Assembly (NCBI RefSeq): GCF_030766825.1
Contig: NZ_JASFDV010000001.1
Coordinates: 124,001-188,000 of the forward strand
Origin: Nocardiopsis sp. CC223A
GTDB taxonomy: Bacteria; Actinomycetota; Actinomycetes; Streptosporangiales; Streptosporangiaceae
Length of the DNA stretch: 64,000 nt
Direction: 5' to 3'
Within the stretch, counting starts at the first letter, position 1, and every line of letters starts with the position of its first letter. The notes under the pieces were generated by a model that did not search any database, was not told the origin of the DNA, and saw only the letters and a program-made list of their open reading frames with translations. Made by a program: the position numbers and the translations under genes. Below are positions 28,073 through 37,490 of the stretch, piece by piece.

Positions 28073-29803
28073 TTATTCGACGAGTTTTCCGGTGCTGGAC
28101 ACCTCGTGCATCAGCTCCGCGATCTCCGCGGGGACCGCGGGGATCTCCTCGTGTTCCAGCTTGCCGGGGCCGGACCAGACGAGGTTGACCCGCAGCGACG
28201 GGTCCGTCTCGGGGAAGTCGGACCGATTGTGGCAGCCCCGGGTCTCCCGGCGCTCCAACGCCGCCTCCAGCGTGGCGCGTCCGGAGAGCGCCATGGACTT
28301 CAGGTCGAAGGCGTGCGCTAGGTCCTGGAACCCGGCGAGGTCGGGGTGCACCCCCAGCCCGCCGATGCGCTCCTCGACCCCGTCCAGGGCGTCGAGCCCG
28401 GCCCGCAGGCCCGCCTCGTCGCGGACCACCCCGGCGTGCTCGGTCATCAGGGTGCGCACGGCGCGCTGGAGGGAGCGGGTGTTCTCACGCCCCTTGGCGG
28501 CCAGCAGGCCGTCGACCTCGGCGCGGGCCCGCCCGATCTCCTCGGCGGAACGCCGGTGGGCGGCCAGCCCCAGCGAGTACTCCGCCGCGGCCCGACCGGT
28601 GAGGCGGCCGTAGACGAGCAGTTCGATGAGGGAGTTGCCGCCCAGCCGGTTGGCCCCGTGCAGGCCGCTGGCGGCCTCGCCGATCGCGTACAGGCCCGCG
28701 ACGTCGGTGGAGTGGTCCCCGGGCCGCACCCACACCCCGCCCATGGAGTAGTGGGCGGTCGGGGCGATCTCCATCGGCGACTCGGTGATGTCGAGCATCT
28801 GGTGTTCGAGCAGGGTGCGGTGCACACGCGGCAGCCGCTCCAGGATCGTCTCCTGGGGCAGGTGCGAGACGTCGAGCCACACCCCGCCGTTCTCGGTGCC
28901 GCGCCCCTCCCTGATCTCGGTGTAGGCGGCCAGCGCCACCCGGTCGCGGGTGGACAGCTCCATGCGCTCGGGGTCGTAGCGGGACATGAAACGCTCGCCC
29001 TGCCCGTTGCGCAGGATGCCGCCCTCGCCGCGGGCCGCCTCCGACACCAGGGTCCCGGCCGCGTTCTCGGGCCACAGCAGCCCGGACGGGTGGAACTGGA
29101 CGAGCTCGGGGTCGCGGACGCGGCCGCCCGCCTCGACGGCCAGGCGGAAGGAGTCGCCGGTGTTCTCGTCGCGGCGGGAGGAGGTGCGCCGCCAGATGCG
29201 GGTGTGCCCGCCGGCCGCCAGGATGACGGCGTCGGCGAGGATCACGTGCCGGGTCCCGTCCTGTAGCCCGAACCCGTAGGCGCCGAACACCGTGCCGTCC
29301 TCGACCAGCAGCCGGGTGATGTACACGTCGTCCAGGACGGGGACCTCCAGCCGGGCCGCCCGGTCGACCAGGGTCCGCTGGATCTCCAGCCCCGTGTAGT
29401 CCCCGGCGAACGCGGTGCGGCGGTGGGTGTGCGCCCCGAAGAACCGCTGCGAGATGCGCCCGTCGGCCTCGCGGGCGAACCGCATCCCGTAGCGCTCCAG
29501 GTCCTCGATCCCGCGGGCCGCGCCCTCGGTGACGGTGAGGACCGTGCGCGGGTCGCCGAGCAGGTAGCCCTCCTGGAGGGTGTCGGCGGCGTGCTGGCGC
29601 CAGGTGTCCTGCGGGTCCATGGTGCCCAGCGCCGCGTTGATGCCCCCGGCGGCCAGCGCGGTGTGGGTGTCGTACCGGGGGCGCTTGCCCACGGCCAGGA
29701 CGTCCACTCCCCGCTCCGCGAGTTCGATGGCGGCGCGCAGGCCGGCGCCGCCGGTGCCGATGACGAGGACGGATGTGGTGGTCCGCCGTTCCGAGATGTC
29801 CAT
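28073..29803 (-). CDS. FAD-dependent succinate dehydrogenase/fumarate reductase flavoprotein-like oxidoreductase (orphan)
   Basis: 576 aa. The N-terminal dinucleotide site is VLVIGTGGAGLRAAIELAE (about 13-31). The substrate and FAD regions show THTALAAGGINAALG, QFHPSGLLWPE, SEAARGEGGILRN, TAHYSMGGVWV and HGANRLGGNSL in the order found in SdhA/FrdA and L-aspartate oxidase. No iron-sulfur or membrane-anchor subunit is adjacent, and the FAD-linking His typical of SdhA is not obvious at SxHxxAAxGG (here DTHTALAAGG does keep a His). It could be a soluble fumarate-reductase-like or aspartate-oxidase-like enzyme. Confidence 0.85.
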   Translation of the reverse strand: MDISERRTTTSVLVIGTGGAGLRAAIELAERGVDVLAVGKRPRYDTHTALAAGGINAALGTMDPQDTWRQHAADTLQEGYLLGDPRTVLTVTEGAARGIEDLERYGMRFAREADGRISQRFFGAHTHRRTAFAGDYTGLEIQRTLVDRAARLEVPVLDDVYITRLLVEDGTVFGAYGFGLQDGTRHVILADAVILAAGGHTRIWRRTSSRRDENTGDSFRLAVEAGGRVRDPELVQFHPSGLLWPENAAGTLVSEAARGEGGILRNGQGERFMSRYDPERMELSTRDRVALAAYTEIREGRGTENGGVWLDVSHLPQETILERLPRVHRTLLEHQMLDITESPMEIAPTAHYSMGGVWVRPGDHSTDVAGLYAIGEAASGLHGANRLGGNSLIELLVYGRLTGRAAAEYSLGLAAHRRSAEEIGRARAEVDGLLAAKGRENTRSLQRAVRTLMTEHAGVVRDEAGLRAGLDALDGVEERIGGLGVHPDLAGFQDLAHAFDLKSMALSGRATLEAALERRETRGCHNRSDFPETDPSLRVNLVWSGPGKLEHEEIPAVPAEIAELMHEVSSTGKLVE

Positions 29804-30069
29804 GGGACTGCCTCCGGTTCGAGGTGGTGGTCCTTACCCCTTCACCCGTACAGACCTCGTGGGCGGTCCGTTCCGTGACGTGCGGCGGGGGTGATCACCG
29901 GCACAACGGTGAATGGCCCCGGTCACGGACGCCGTTCTGTGCCCCTCCGTGCCCCCGTGGCCCCGCTGCCCCGACAGCCCCCGGTCACGGACCGTATACG
30001 GCCCGCATTAGTCGACCGAAATAGGAAAAGGGGCTTAAAAGGCAGGTCATCCTCCGCCACTATGGGGAC

Positions 30070-30855
30070 ATGACCCAGCGCTCGGAACAATTGGTACTCG
30101 ACTATCTGTCCGAGGTCGGCTTGGTCCTGCACGGTCGGTTGACCGCCAGGGAACGGACCGCCTACCTCACCTCCGTGCGCGCGCGGATCGACGCGCGCCG
30201 CGCCGCCGCGCCCGACGACGGCGTGGACGCCGTCCGCGGCATCCTGCTGAGCTTCGGATCCCCCCAGGACCTGGTGGAACGGGAGCTCGCCGGCCGCGAC
30301 CTCGACATCGAGGACGAGGAGCTCATCCCGCCCAAGCCCCGGCACGCCGACCGGCCGCCGCCGCCCTGGCGGGGCGGCCCCAGCAGCGGGATCATGGGCC
30401 TGCTGGAAGGGCCGGGCCGCACCGAGATGCGGCTTGAGGGCGGTGCGCGCAGCGAGGCCGGCGTCCTGCGCGGAATCGTGCTGTGCCTGCGCCACCACCC
30501 CGGCGAGCTGGTCGCCCTGGCCCTGCTGCTGGCCACCGCGCCCTGGGGCTGGGGGCTGTCCTTCCTGTGGGTGCTCGGGATCACGTTCGTCCTGCTCAGC
30601 CGGGTGTGGGGGGTGCGGGACAAGTGGGTCGCGGTGCTGGTGCCGCTGCTGGCCTGCCTGGCCGGGATGGTGCTGTGGAACGGCGAGGCCGACTTCGTCG
30701 ACCAGTACATCCAGCGTTCCCTGGCCGACTACGGCGTGATCGGGCTGGGTCTGGGCTCCCTGCTCTCGGTCGGCTGCCTCTACCCGCGGGCCGCCCGGTC
30801 GGCGCGGGCGGCCGAGCGGCGGCGCGCCTCCTCGCGGCCCGCCGGTCATCGGTAG
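30070..30855 (+). CDS. HAAS-like membrane protein
   Basis: 261 aa. The N-terminal helical domain VLDYLSEVGLVLHGRLTARE then RAYLTSVRAR-type and SFGSPQDLVERELAG resembles the HAAS / DUF1700 signalling domain often linked to PadR-type regulators. A Pro-rich linker (about 95-120) follows, then four hydrophobic segments from about residue 145 onward, and a basic tail. ATG 30070 follows TATGGGGAC. No partner regulator is adjacent. Function unknown. Confidence 0.65.
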   Translation: MTQRSEQLVLDYLSEVGLVLHGRLTARERTAYLTSVRARIDARRAAAPDDGVDAVRGILLSFGSPQDLVERELAGRDLDIEDEELIPPKPRHADRPPPPWRGGPSSGIMGLLEGPGRTEMRLEGGARSEAGVLRGIVLCLRHHPGELVALALLLATAPWGWGLSFLWVLGITFVLLSRVWGVRDKWVAVLVPLLACLAGMVLWNGEADFVDQYIQRSLADYGVIGLGLGSLLSVGCLYPRAARSARAAERRRASSRPAGHR

Positions 30856-31215
30856 GCAAAAGGAGGGGAATAACCTTTTCCGGTCGGCCCGTTACCGCGC
30901 GTTCGAGCACGTGATCTCGGGTACTCAAGGCGTACACCGCCGTTCTCGCTTCGGTGGTGGCCATGTCGGTGAGACGGCCCGGCGTCCAGTCCGGGCTCCG
31001 CACCACGTTCCTGGCGGCCCGGTATCTCCGCCGAGTCCCGTCCCGTACTCCGCACCCGCGGGGAGGGGCCGCCGGAACACACGAGGCCCGGATGAGCCGC
31101 ATCCGGGCCTCGTTCCGCGTGTCCGGGGGGACGGTTTTTCCCTCGCGTTCCGTCACTCCCGGGCATTAGCCTGGCATTCAGGCTGACGGCAACGAGTGAA
31201 AGCATGAGGTCCTAC
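30856..31215. other. Intergenic region before the cold-shock gene
   Basis: 360 bp without a convincing gene. It contains the hairpin at 31081-31113 and about 90 bp of presumptive cold-shock leader. Confidence 0.5.
31081..31113. terminator. Strong terminator hairpin
   Basis: Perfect 14-bp stem ACGAGGCCCGGATG / CATCCGGGCCTCGT with a 5-nt loop, between the HAAS-like gene and the cold-shock gene. Confidence 0.7.
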
Positions 31216-31599
31216 GTGCCCACCGGCAAGGTCAAGTGGTACGACGGCGGTAAGGGTTTCGGTTTTCTCACACGCGACGACGGCGGAGAGGTCTTCGTGC
31301 ACTCCACCGCACTGCCCCCCGGCACCGAAACGCTGCGCCCCGGCCAGCGGGTCGAGTTCGGGGTGGCCGAAGGACGCAAGGGCGCCCAGGCGCTCCAGGT
31401 CAAGCTGCTGGACACCCAGCACTCGGTGGCCAAGGCCCGGCGCAAGAAGCCCGACGAGATGGTGGTCATCACCGAGGACCTCATCAAGCTGCTCGAAGGC
31501 CTCTCCAACGGGTACCGGCGCGACCGCCACCCCGAGCGCCGCGAGGCCGCCCGCATCGCGGCCGTGCTGCGGGTCGTCGCCGACGACCTGGAGGCCTGA
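31216..31599 (+). CDS. CspB-type cold-shock protein with C-terminal extension
   Basis: 127 aa. The cold-shock domain has RNP1 GKGFGFLTRDD and RNP2 EVFVHSTAL; a 60-residue C-terminal extension ends in a helical region (EDLIKLLEGLSNGYRRDRHP). This long form, as opposed to 67-aa CspA, is the actinobacterial CspB type. Start GTG 31216 is chosen because the product then begins MPTGKVKWYD like the family and GAGG (31206-31209) is correctly placed; ATG 31204 is the alternative. Binds single-stranded RNA/DNA. Confidence 0.9.
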   Translation: MPTGKVKWYDGGKGFGFLTRDDGGEVFVHSTALPPGTETLRPGQRVEFGVAEGRKGAQALQVKLLDTQHSVAKARRKKPDEMVVITEDLIKLLEGLSNGYRRDRHPERREAARIAAVLRVVADDLEA

Positions 31600-31607
31600 C
31601 CCCCTGA

Positions 31608-31645
31608 ACGGAGCGGCTCCGGTCCGCGGACCGGAGCCGCTCCGT
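31608..31645. terminator. 38-bp perfect palindrome, terminator
   Basis: 31608-31626 (ACGGAGCGGCTCCGGTCCG) is the exact reverse complement of 31627-31645. Begins 9 bp after the cold-shock gene stop. Confidence 0.78.
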
Positions 31646-31684
31646 GTCCCCAAGGGCCGACCAAGAGGGTGTATCGGACGAACC

Positions 31685-31704
31685 TTGACCCGCGTTGTGG
31701 TCAA
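31685..31704. promoter_or_regulatory. Inverted repeat in DUF3027 promoter region
   Basis: TTGACC - 8 nt - GGTCAA, about 33 bp before the start; the left arm can also serve as a -35 element. Regulator unknown. Confidence 0.45.
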
Positions 31705-31736
31705 ATCGGTGCCGTGGATCAGTGAGAATGGGGAAC

Positions 31737-32543
31737 GTGAGCCCTTCTCGACGTTCTCCTGTACCTGACAAGGCGTGTATCGAGGCGGTGGACCTGGCCC
31801 GCTCGGTGGCCGCCGAGGTCGGGCGACCCGAATGGGTGGGTGAGCACCTCGCTCCCCAGGTCGAGGACACCCGTCTGATCACCCACTACTTCACCTGCCT
31901 CGACCCGGCGTACCCCGGCTGGACCTACGCCGTCACCGTGGTCCGCGCATCGCGCGCCAAGGACGTCACGGTCAACGAGGTCGTGCTGCTGCCCGGAGAG
32001 GGCGCCCTCGTCGCACCCGAGTGGGTGCCGTGGAAGGAGCGGCTGCTGCCCGGCGACCTCGGTCCCGGCGACCTGCTGCCCACCGACGAGGACGACGAGC
32101 GCCTCGTGCCCGGCTACGCCCAGGTCGCCGACAGCGAGCTGGACGAGGACGGCGTGGACCGGCAGATGGTCTGGGAGCTGGGCCTGGGCCGCAAGCAGGT
32201 GCTCTCCGAGACCGGCCGCGAGCAGGCCGCCGAGCGCTGGTACAACGGCGAGGCCGGGCCGCGCACGCCGATCGCCGAGGCCGCGCCCGCCCGCTGCATC
32301 ACCTGCGGCTTCATGACCCCGCTCGCCGGGGAGCTGCGCCAGATGTTCGGGGTGTGCACCAACGGGTTCGCGCCCGACGACGGCCGCGTGGTCTCCCTGG
32401 ACCACGGCTGCGGCGCCCACTCCGAGGTCCGCATGCCGCAGTCGCGCAACGAGCCGGTCGCCCCCGTCGTCGACGAGATGGGCTACGACCACATCGTCTT
32501 CGACGACACCACGGAGCTGGAACTGGTGGCCTCCGACTCCTGA
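31737..32543 (+). CDS. DUF3027 protein
   Basis: 268 aa from GTG 31737 preceded by GGGGAAC; an in-frame ATG at 31728 is possible. Conserved features: KACIEAVDLARSVAAEVG, DPAYPGWTYAVTVVRA, the acidic loop LLPTDEDDERLVPGYAQ, and the Cys pair CITCGFMTPL followed by FGVCTNGFAPDDG and DHGCGAHSE, which could bind a metal. Found beside cspB genes in actinobacteria. Function unknown. Confidence 0.85.
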   Translation: MSPSRRSPVPDKACIEAVDLARSVAAEVGRPEWVGEHLAPQVEDTRLITHYFTCLDPAYPGWTYAVTVVRASRAKDVTVNEVVLLPGEGALVAPEWVPWKERLLPGDLGPGDLLPTDEDDERLVPGYAQVADSELDEDGVDRQMVWELGLGRKQVLSETGREQAAERWYNGEAGPRTPIAEAAPARCITCGFMTPLAGELRQMFGVCTNGFAPDDGRVVSLDHGCGAHSEVRMPQSRNEPVAPVVDEMGYDHIVFDDTTELELVASDS

Positions 32544-32645
32544 CGGTCCGGCCCGGGCACGTCCCGACACCTCGCCCGACCAAGGGTGGGCTAGGGTCTG
32601 ATGTGCATCGTGCCGGGCCGTGCCGGCCGCCAGGAGGGACCACCA

Positions 32646-35600
32646 ATGGCCGAGCCGCTCGCCACCGGGGTTGACCCCTACGACACCGCCGAACTGCGCC
32701 GACGCGTACTCGCCGCGTGGACGGACGCCCCCGCCCGGTTCCGCGAGGACGCCAACGCCGAGGAGGACTTCGCCCTCGGCGGGTACCGCGACCGGGTCGT
32801 GGTCGAACTGGCCCAGAACGCCGCCGACGCCGCCCGCCGCGCGGGCGTCCCCGGGCGGCTGCTGCTGTCGCTGGAGGGCCGCCGCCTCGTCGCCGCCAAC
32901 ACCGGCGCCCCGCTCACCGCGGAGGGCGTGGAGTCGCTGGCGACCCTGCGGGCCTCCACCAAACGCGGTGGGGACGACTCCGTCGGCCGGTTCGGCGTGG
33001 GGTTCTCCGCCGTGGCCGCGCTCAGCGACGACGTCACCCTGAGCTCGGCCGGGGCCGCCGTCCGCTTCAGCGCCGACCTGGCCCGGGCCGCCGTCGCCGA
33101 GGCGCTGGCCGGGTCCGACCCGGCCGGGCTGGCCGCCGAGATCGAGCGCCGCCGAGGGCACGTGCCCATGCTGCGTCTGCCCTTCGCCGTCGACGGGGCC
33201 GCCGCCGGCGGGGCGGCGGACGTGGCGGGCTACGACACCGTCGTCTCGCTGCTGCTGCGCGACGACGCGGCCCGGGACCGGGTGCGCGACCTGCTGTCCG
33301 GAACCGGTGAGGCCCTGCTGCTGGCCCTGCCCGGACTGGCCGAGATCCGTGTCCTGGTCGACGGCGCCGAGCGCGTCGCCACCCGCCAGGCGGACGGCGG
33401 GGAGCCGGTCACGACCCTGCGCGACGCCGAGGGCACCCGCACCACACGCTGGCGCACCCTCACCCGCACCGGGGAGTTCGACCCGGCCCTGCTCGCCGAC
33501 CGGCCCACCGAGGAGCGCGGCCGCACGGCGTGGTCGCTCACCTGGGCGGTGCCCGTGGACGACGACGGCGGCGTGGCCCCGCTGCCCCCGGACGTGGAGC
33601 CGGTGGTGCACGCGCCCACCCCCACCGACACCGGGCTGGACCTGGCCGCGGTGCTCATCGGCACCTTCCCCCTGAGCAGCGACCGCCGCACGGTGCAGCC
33701 CGGACCGGCCACCGACCTGCTGCTGACCGAGGCCGCCGAGGCCTACAGCGCGCTGCTGCGCCGGTTCGACGCCGCGGTCGCCCTGGACCTGGTGCCCGGT
33801 ACCCGGGTGGGCGGCGGCCACGTCGATGCCGGGTTCCGCGCCCGGGTCGCCGGGCCCCTGCGCACCACCCCGTTCCTGACCACCGAGTCCGGGGCGCCGG
33901 TCGCCCCGGGTGAGGCGGTGCTGCTGGACACCGGGGGAGCGGGGTTGTCCGCGGTCCTGGCCGAGCTGATCCCCGGGCTGCTGCCCGGCCGCCTCAACCC
34001 CCGCCACCCCGGGCTGGCGGCGCTGCGCGTCCACCGGCTGGGCGCCGCCGACATCGCCGACCTGCTCGCCGACACCGTCCGGCCGCCGTCCTGGTGGGCG
34101 GGCCTGTACGCGGCGCTGGCCGCCGGGGCGGACACCGACGAGCTGGGCGCGCTGCCCGTGCCGCTGGCCGACGGACGCCTGGTGCGCGGCCCCCGGTCCC
34201 TGCTGGTCCCCGCTGAGGAGGGCGCGGCCCGGATCGACGCCGAGGCCCTGGCCGCGCTGGGGGTGCGGCTGGTGCACCCCGGGGCCGTCCACCCGCTGCT
34301 GCTGCGCCTGGGCGCGGTGGAGGCGGGCCCGGCCGCGGTGCTGGCCGACGCGCGCACCGAGGCGGCGGTGCGCGGCTCCCTGGACGCCGAGGACCCCGAA
34401 CCGCTGGCCGAGGCCGTGCTGGGCCTGGTCGCCGCCTCCGGGACCACCGTGGCCGACGCGCCCTGGCTGGCCGAGCTGGCGCTGCGCGACGACGAGGACG
34501 GCTACTCGGTGGCCGCCGAGCTGCTCGTCCCCGGCGCCCCGCTGGGCGAGGTGCTGGCCGACGACGCACCCTTCGGCACCGTGCACGCCGACCTGGTGGA
34601 CCGGTACGGCACCGACGTGCTGCGGGCGGTCGGCGCGCTGTGGGAGTTCACCCTGGTGCGCGCCGAGGAGGCCGCACTGGGCGAGGACGTCCTCGACGTG
34701 TTCGAGGAGGCGCCCGACGCGCTGGACGAGTGGGCCGACGAGGTCCTGGAACGGGTGGGCGACCCCGAGCTGCCGCCGGTGGTCCCCGAACTGGTCTGTG
34801 TGGCCGACCTCGACTACGTGGCCGACGACCGCTGGCCGCAGGCCCTGGAGATGCTCTCCCGGGGTGCGCTGCGCGAGGCCGTGACCGACCCGGCCCGGGT
34901 GCTCCTGCCCGACGGCCGGGTGGCGGACGTGCCGTCCTACACCGCCTGGTGGCTGCGCACCCGGGCGCTGGTGGGCGGTGCCGCCCCGGCCGAGCTGCGC
35001 GCCGCCGAGGCCGAGCCCGCGCTGTCGGGGCTGTACGACGAGGCGCCCGCCGACATCGACCCGGAGTTCGCCCGGGCGCTGGGCGTGCGCACCACCCTGG
35101 CCGAACTGCTGGCGGACCCGGAGGGCCCGGACGACCTGCTGGCCCGGCTGGCCGACCCGGAGCGGCACGTGGACCGGCCGGCGCTGCTGCGGATCTGGAC
35201 GGCGCTGGCGGGGGTGGACGCCGACCTGGTCACCCCGCCCACGCGGGTGCGTGCCGTGCTCGGCGGGGCGATCGTGGTGGCCGACGCCGAGGAGGCCGTG
35301 GTGGTGGACTCCCCGGACCTGCTCCCGCTGTTCGCGGAGCGGCCGCTGGTCCTGGCCGCCGACCCGGAGGGGCTGGCCGACGTGCTGGACCTGGAGCTGG
35401 CGAGCGAGTCGGTGGACGGGGAGGTCTCCGCGGGGGGCACGCTGCGCCAGGTGCCGGCGGTGGCCGACCTGTTCCTGGACCCCGAGGGGGAGCAGCCGGA
35501 CCGCACCTACCTGCACCACGCGGAACTCGTCGTGGACGGGGTCGAGGTGGAGTGGTACGCGGGCGACGGCGTCGTGCACGCCTCCTCCGTCGACGGCCTG

Positions 35601-35717
35601 GCCCGCGCCCTGTGCTGGCGCGCCGAGCAGTGGGACCGCCGCCACCTCCTGGCGGCCGCGCTGCGCGAGCCGGACGCGGCCCCGCTGCTGCTGGCCGAGG
35701 CCGACCTGGAGCAGTGA
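32646..35717 (+). CDS. Giant GHKL (Hsp90/sacsin-like) ATPase-fold protein
   Basis: 1023 aa, ATG 32646 after GGAGGGACC. The N-terminal Bergerat fold includes VVVELAQNAADAARRAG (N-box, about 55-71), LRASTKRGGDDSVGRFGVGFSA (G1/G2 region, about 103-124) and an Arg near residue 250 onward in the middle. The remaining about 750 residues are acidic, Ala/Leu/Glu-rich, and resemble sacsin-type repeats (VTLYDE-like boxes, GALWEF, DEWADEVLERV) without another enzyme motif. Actinobacterial annotation usually calls it a molecular chaperone Hsp90-like protein; actual chaperone activity is unproven. Downstream of DUF3027, probably in the same transcription unit (102-bp gap). Confidence 0.82.
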   Translation: MAEPLATGVDPYDTAELRRRVLAAWTDAPARFREDANAEEDFALGGYRDRVVVELAQNAADAARRAGVPGRLLLSLEGRRLVAANTGAPLTAEGVESLATLRASTKRGGDDSVGRFGVGFSAVAALSDDVTLSSAGAAVRFSADLARAAVAEALAGSDPAGLAAEIERRRGHVPMLRLPFAVDGAAAGGAADVAGYDTVVSLLLRDDAARDRVRDLLSGTGEALLLALPGLAEIRVLVDGAERVATRQADGGEPVTTLRDAEGTRTTRWRTLTRTGEFDPALLADRPTEERGRTAWSLTWAVPVDDDGGVAPLPPDVEPVVHAPTPTDTGLDLAAVLIGTFPLSSDRRTVQPGPATDLLLTEAAEAYSALLRRFDAAVALDLVPGTRVGGGHVDAGFRARVAGPLRTTPFLTTESGAPVAPGEAVLLDTGGAGLSAVLAELIPGLLPGRLNPRHPGLAALRVHRLGAADIADLLADTVRPPSWWAGLYAALAAGADTDELGALPVPLADGRLVRGPRSLLVPAEEGAARIDAEALAALGVRLVHPGAVHPLLLRLGAVEAGPAAVLADARTEAAVRGSLDAEDPEPLAEAVLGLVAASGTTVADAPWLAELALRDDEDGYSVAAELLVPGAPLGEVLADDAPFGTVHADLVDRYGTDVLRAVGALWEFTLVRAEEAALGEDVLDVFEEAPDALDEWADEVLERVGDPELPPVVPELVCVADLDYVADDRWPQALEMLSRGALREAVTDPARVLLPDGRVADVPSYTAWWLRTRALVGGAAPAELRAAEAEPALSGLYDEAPADIDPEFARALGVRTTLAELLADPEGPDDLLARLADPERHVDRPALLRIWTALAGVDADLVTPPTRVRAVLGGAIVVADAEEAVVVDSPDLLPLFAERPLVLAADPEGLADVLDLELASESVDGEVSAGGTLRQVPAVADLFLDPEGEQPDRTYLHHAELVVDGVEVEWYAGDGVVHASSVDGLARALCWRAEQWDRRHLLAAALREPDAAPLLLAEADLEQ

Positions 35718-35744
35718 GCGCGCCAGGCCGAAGCGAGGCGCCAG

Positions 35745-35970
35745 CGGGGTTCCGGAGGCCCCGGAGGAGCGGTCTTCGAGGAGAAGTCCCTGGCCGCAGG
35801 CCATCCGTTGAGGGTGGTGGCGGGCGACGGGCGGGCGAGGACCGCGACGGAGGGGACGAAGGTTCCCGCCCTCCAGTGGCGCCGAGCAAGGTGGCAAGTC
35901 CGTGGCCGCAGGCCGTCCGTTGAGGGTGGTGGCGGGCGACGGGCGGGCCGAAGCGGAGCGGAGGCTCGAA
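35745..35970 (+). repeat. Dispersed intergenic repeat, two copies in tandem
   Basis: Copy A about 35745-35845 (GGGGTTCCGGAGGCC … GCAGGCCATCCGTTGAGGG … GGCGGGCGACGGGCGGG) and copy B about 35896-35970 (GCAGGCCGTCCGTTGAGGG plus the same tail and GAAGCGGAGCGGAGG). Related copies lie at 56757-56895 (opposite strand), 61851-61945 and about 62100-62165. Non-coding. Confidence 0.75.
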
Positions 35971-35976
35971 GGGGCG

Positions 35977-36831
35977 CTACTGGAGCACCTCGGCCAGACG
36001 GCCGCCCAGGCCCGACTCGGCCTCGCCCCAGGCGGTGACCTCCGGTTCGTCGCCGACGGACAGTACACCCGGCCGGGTGACCGCGAACTTGGCGCCGAAG
36101 GAGACACCGCCCTCGTCGGCCCGCCGGTACCCCGCCAGGGTGCGCAGCGGCTCCGGGCCGCGCTTCTCCCCGGTGCCCTGGTCCACGGTGGTGACCGCGC
36201 AGCGGATGCACACCTTGGCGTAGCCCAGCTCGGCCGTGCCCAGGCGGACGGCGCGGACCAGGTCCTCGGTGTGCGGCTCGGCCCAGCCGGACACCACGAT
36301 GTTGGGGCGGAACCGGCGCATCGGCACGGGTTCGGCGCCGCGTTCCAGGATGCGGCCGTTGAGCAGGTCCAGGGAGGACTCCGAGACCATGAGCACGGCG
36401 GTGCTGTCGGCGAAGCCGCTGGTGCCCGGGGTGAGCCCGCCGCTCTCCCGCCTGTGGTCCTCGGGCACCCGGACCAGGCGGCTGGGCGCGCCGAACACCT
36501 CGGTCAGCCAGGCCGCGGCGGCCGCGCCCTGGTCGACGCCGACGAACGGCTGCCTGTGCAGGGTGACGCCGAGCCGGGGGCCGTCGGGGTCGACCTCCAG
36601 GTCCAGCGGCTCGATCCCGTCGGTGGCCAGCCGCAGCGTGCCCTCGCCCGCCTCGGGGCGGATGCGGGCCATCCGCGGGTCCTTGCGCTGGCTGCGGAAG
36701 TCGCCGGAGTCGTCCACGACCATGAAGGAACGGTCGTGGCGGATGCCGGCCGGGGTGAGTTCCGCGGTGTCCAGGGAGACTCCCGCGCACCCCTTGACCG
36801 GGTAATGGACGAGTTCGGAGATTCGGGCCAT
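35977..36831 (-). CDS. MOSC-domain protein
   Basis: 284 aa from ATG 36831 (MARISELVHYPVKGCAG). The N-terminal beta-barrel (MOSC_N) spans about 1-120 and the MOSC domain about 125-280, with FRPNIVVSG, CIRCAVTTVDQGTG (conserved Cys) and GVLSVGDE. MOSC proteins carry molybdenum cofactor or a Mo-dependent activity such as reduction of N-hydroxylated compounds. The partner is unknown; no Moco genes are adjacent. Confidence 0.88.
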   Translation of the reverse strand: MARISELVHYPVKGCAGVSLDTAELTPAGIRHDRSFMVVDDSGDFRSQRKDPRMARIRPEAGEGTLRLATDGIEPLDLEVDPDGPRLGVTLHRQPFVGVDQGAAAAAWLTEVFGAPSRLVRVPEDHRRESGGLTPGTSGFADSTAVLMVSESSLDLLNGRILERGAEPVPMRRFRPNIVVSGWAEPHTEDLVRAVRLGTAELGYAKVCIRCAVTTVDQGTGEKRGPEPLRTLAGYRRADEGGVSFGAKFAVTRPGVLSVGDEPEVTAWGEAESGLGGRLAEVLQ

Positions 36832-36989
36832 GCCGAGCACGCTAGCGCATGAGGGGGACCCCCGGTTTGCCCCCGGGCGCCGTACCCGCTGTACTTCTCA
36901 TCGAGGCCTGGAAGGAACCGGGGCACGATCCGGTACGTCCTCCCTGGCGTAACCAACCCCGCCGACATCCGAACCGACAGGACCCCTCC

Positions 36990-37421
36990 ATGCGCACGAT
37001 CCCCATCGCCCTGCTCGCGGCCGCCGCCCTCGTCGCGGTGGCGGGCTGCTCCTCCGACGACCCGGGCTCCTCCGGCAACGGCGGAGTCGAGGAGGGCGCC
37101 CCGCCCGCGGGCAGCGAGCAGACCTTCGAGCCCGGCCGGCAGATCACGGTGGAGCTCACGATGGCCGCCTCCGGCGACGGCGGCCGGAGCACCTCGTTCT
37201 TCTCGGGCTACCGCCCCACCGTCGAGTTCGAGTACGAGGAGCAGTCCACGACGTGCTACGCGCAGCTGCCGGTGGAGCTGCGCGAGTTCCCGCCGGGGGA
37301 GACGCACCGCATCGGGCTGGAGTGCGACGACGCGGTCGCCGCCCACCCGGACACCCCGGCGTTCCAACTGGTGGAGGGCGGCAAGGAGGTCGGCTCGGGT
37401 GTGATCGTCTTCACCGGCTGA
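36990..37421 (+). CDS. Small secreted lipoprotein
   Basis: 143 aa. Signal peptide MRTIPIALLAAAALVAVAGC with the lipobox VAGC; after Cys20 an acidic/Ser-rich spacer, then a beta-rich domain with two Cys (TTCYAQLPVELRE, IGLECDDAVAAH). It is anchored to the outer face of the membrane. Family not recognised. Confidence 0.72.
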   Translation: MRTIPIALLAAAALVAVAGCSSDDPGSSGNGGVEEGAPPAGSEQTFEPGRQITVELTMAASGDGGRSTSFFSGYRPTVEFEYEEQSTTCYAQLPVELREFPPGETHRIGLECDDAVAAHPDTPAFQLVEGGKEVGSGVIVFTG

Positions 37422-37461
37422 CCGCCGGGGCCGCACGACACAAGTAGATCAGTCTTGGCTT

Positions 37462-37481
37462 ATATAATCTGATGCTTATAT
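37462..37481 (+). promoter_or_regulatory. Promoter/operator of the arsR-type gene
   Basis: ATATAA - 8 nt - TTATAT inverted repeat ends 9 bp before the ATG and overlaps the consensus -10 TATAAT (37463-37468). Strongly AT-rich in this genome; typical autoregulatory ArsR arrangement. Confidence 0.7.
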
Positions 37482-37490
37482 GGTGGTCCC

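Noticed and set aside
31719..36107. 1462-codon minus-strand open frame
   Set aside because: Shadow across DUF3027 and the GHKL gene; low-complexity Gly/Gln/Arg product.
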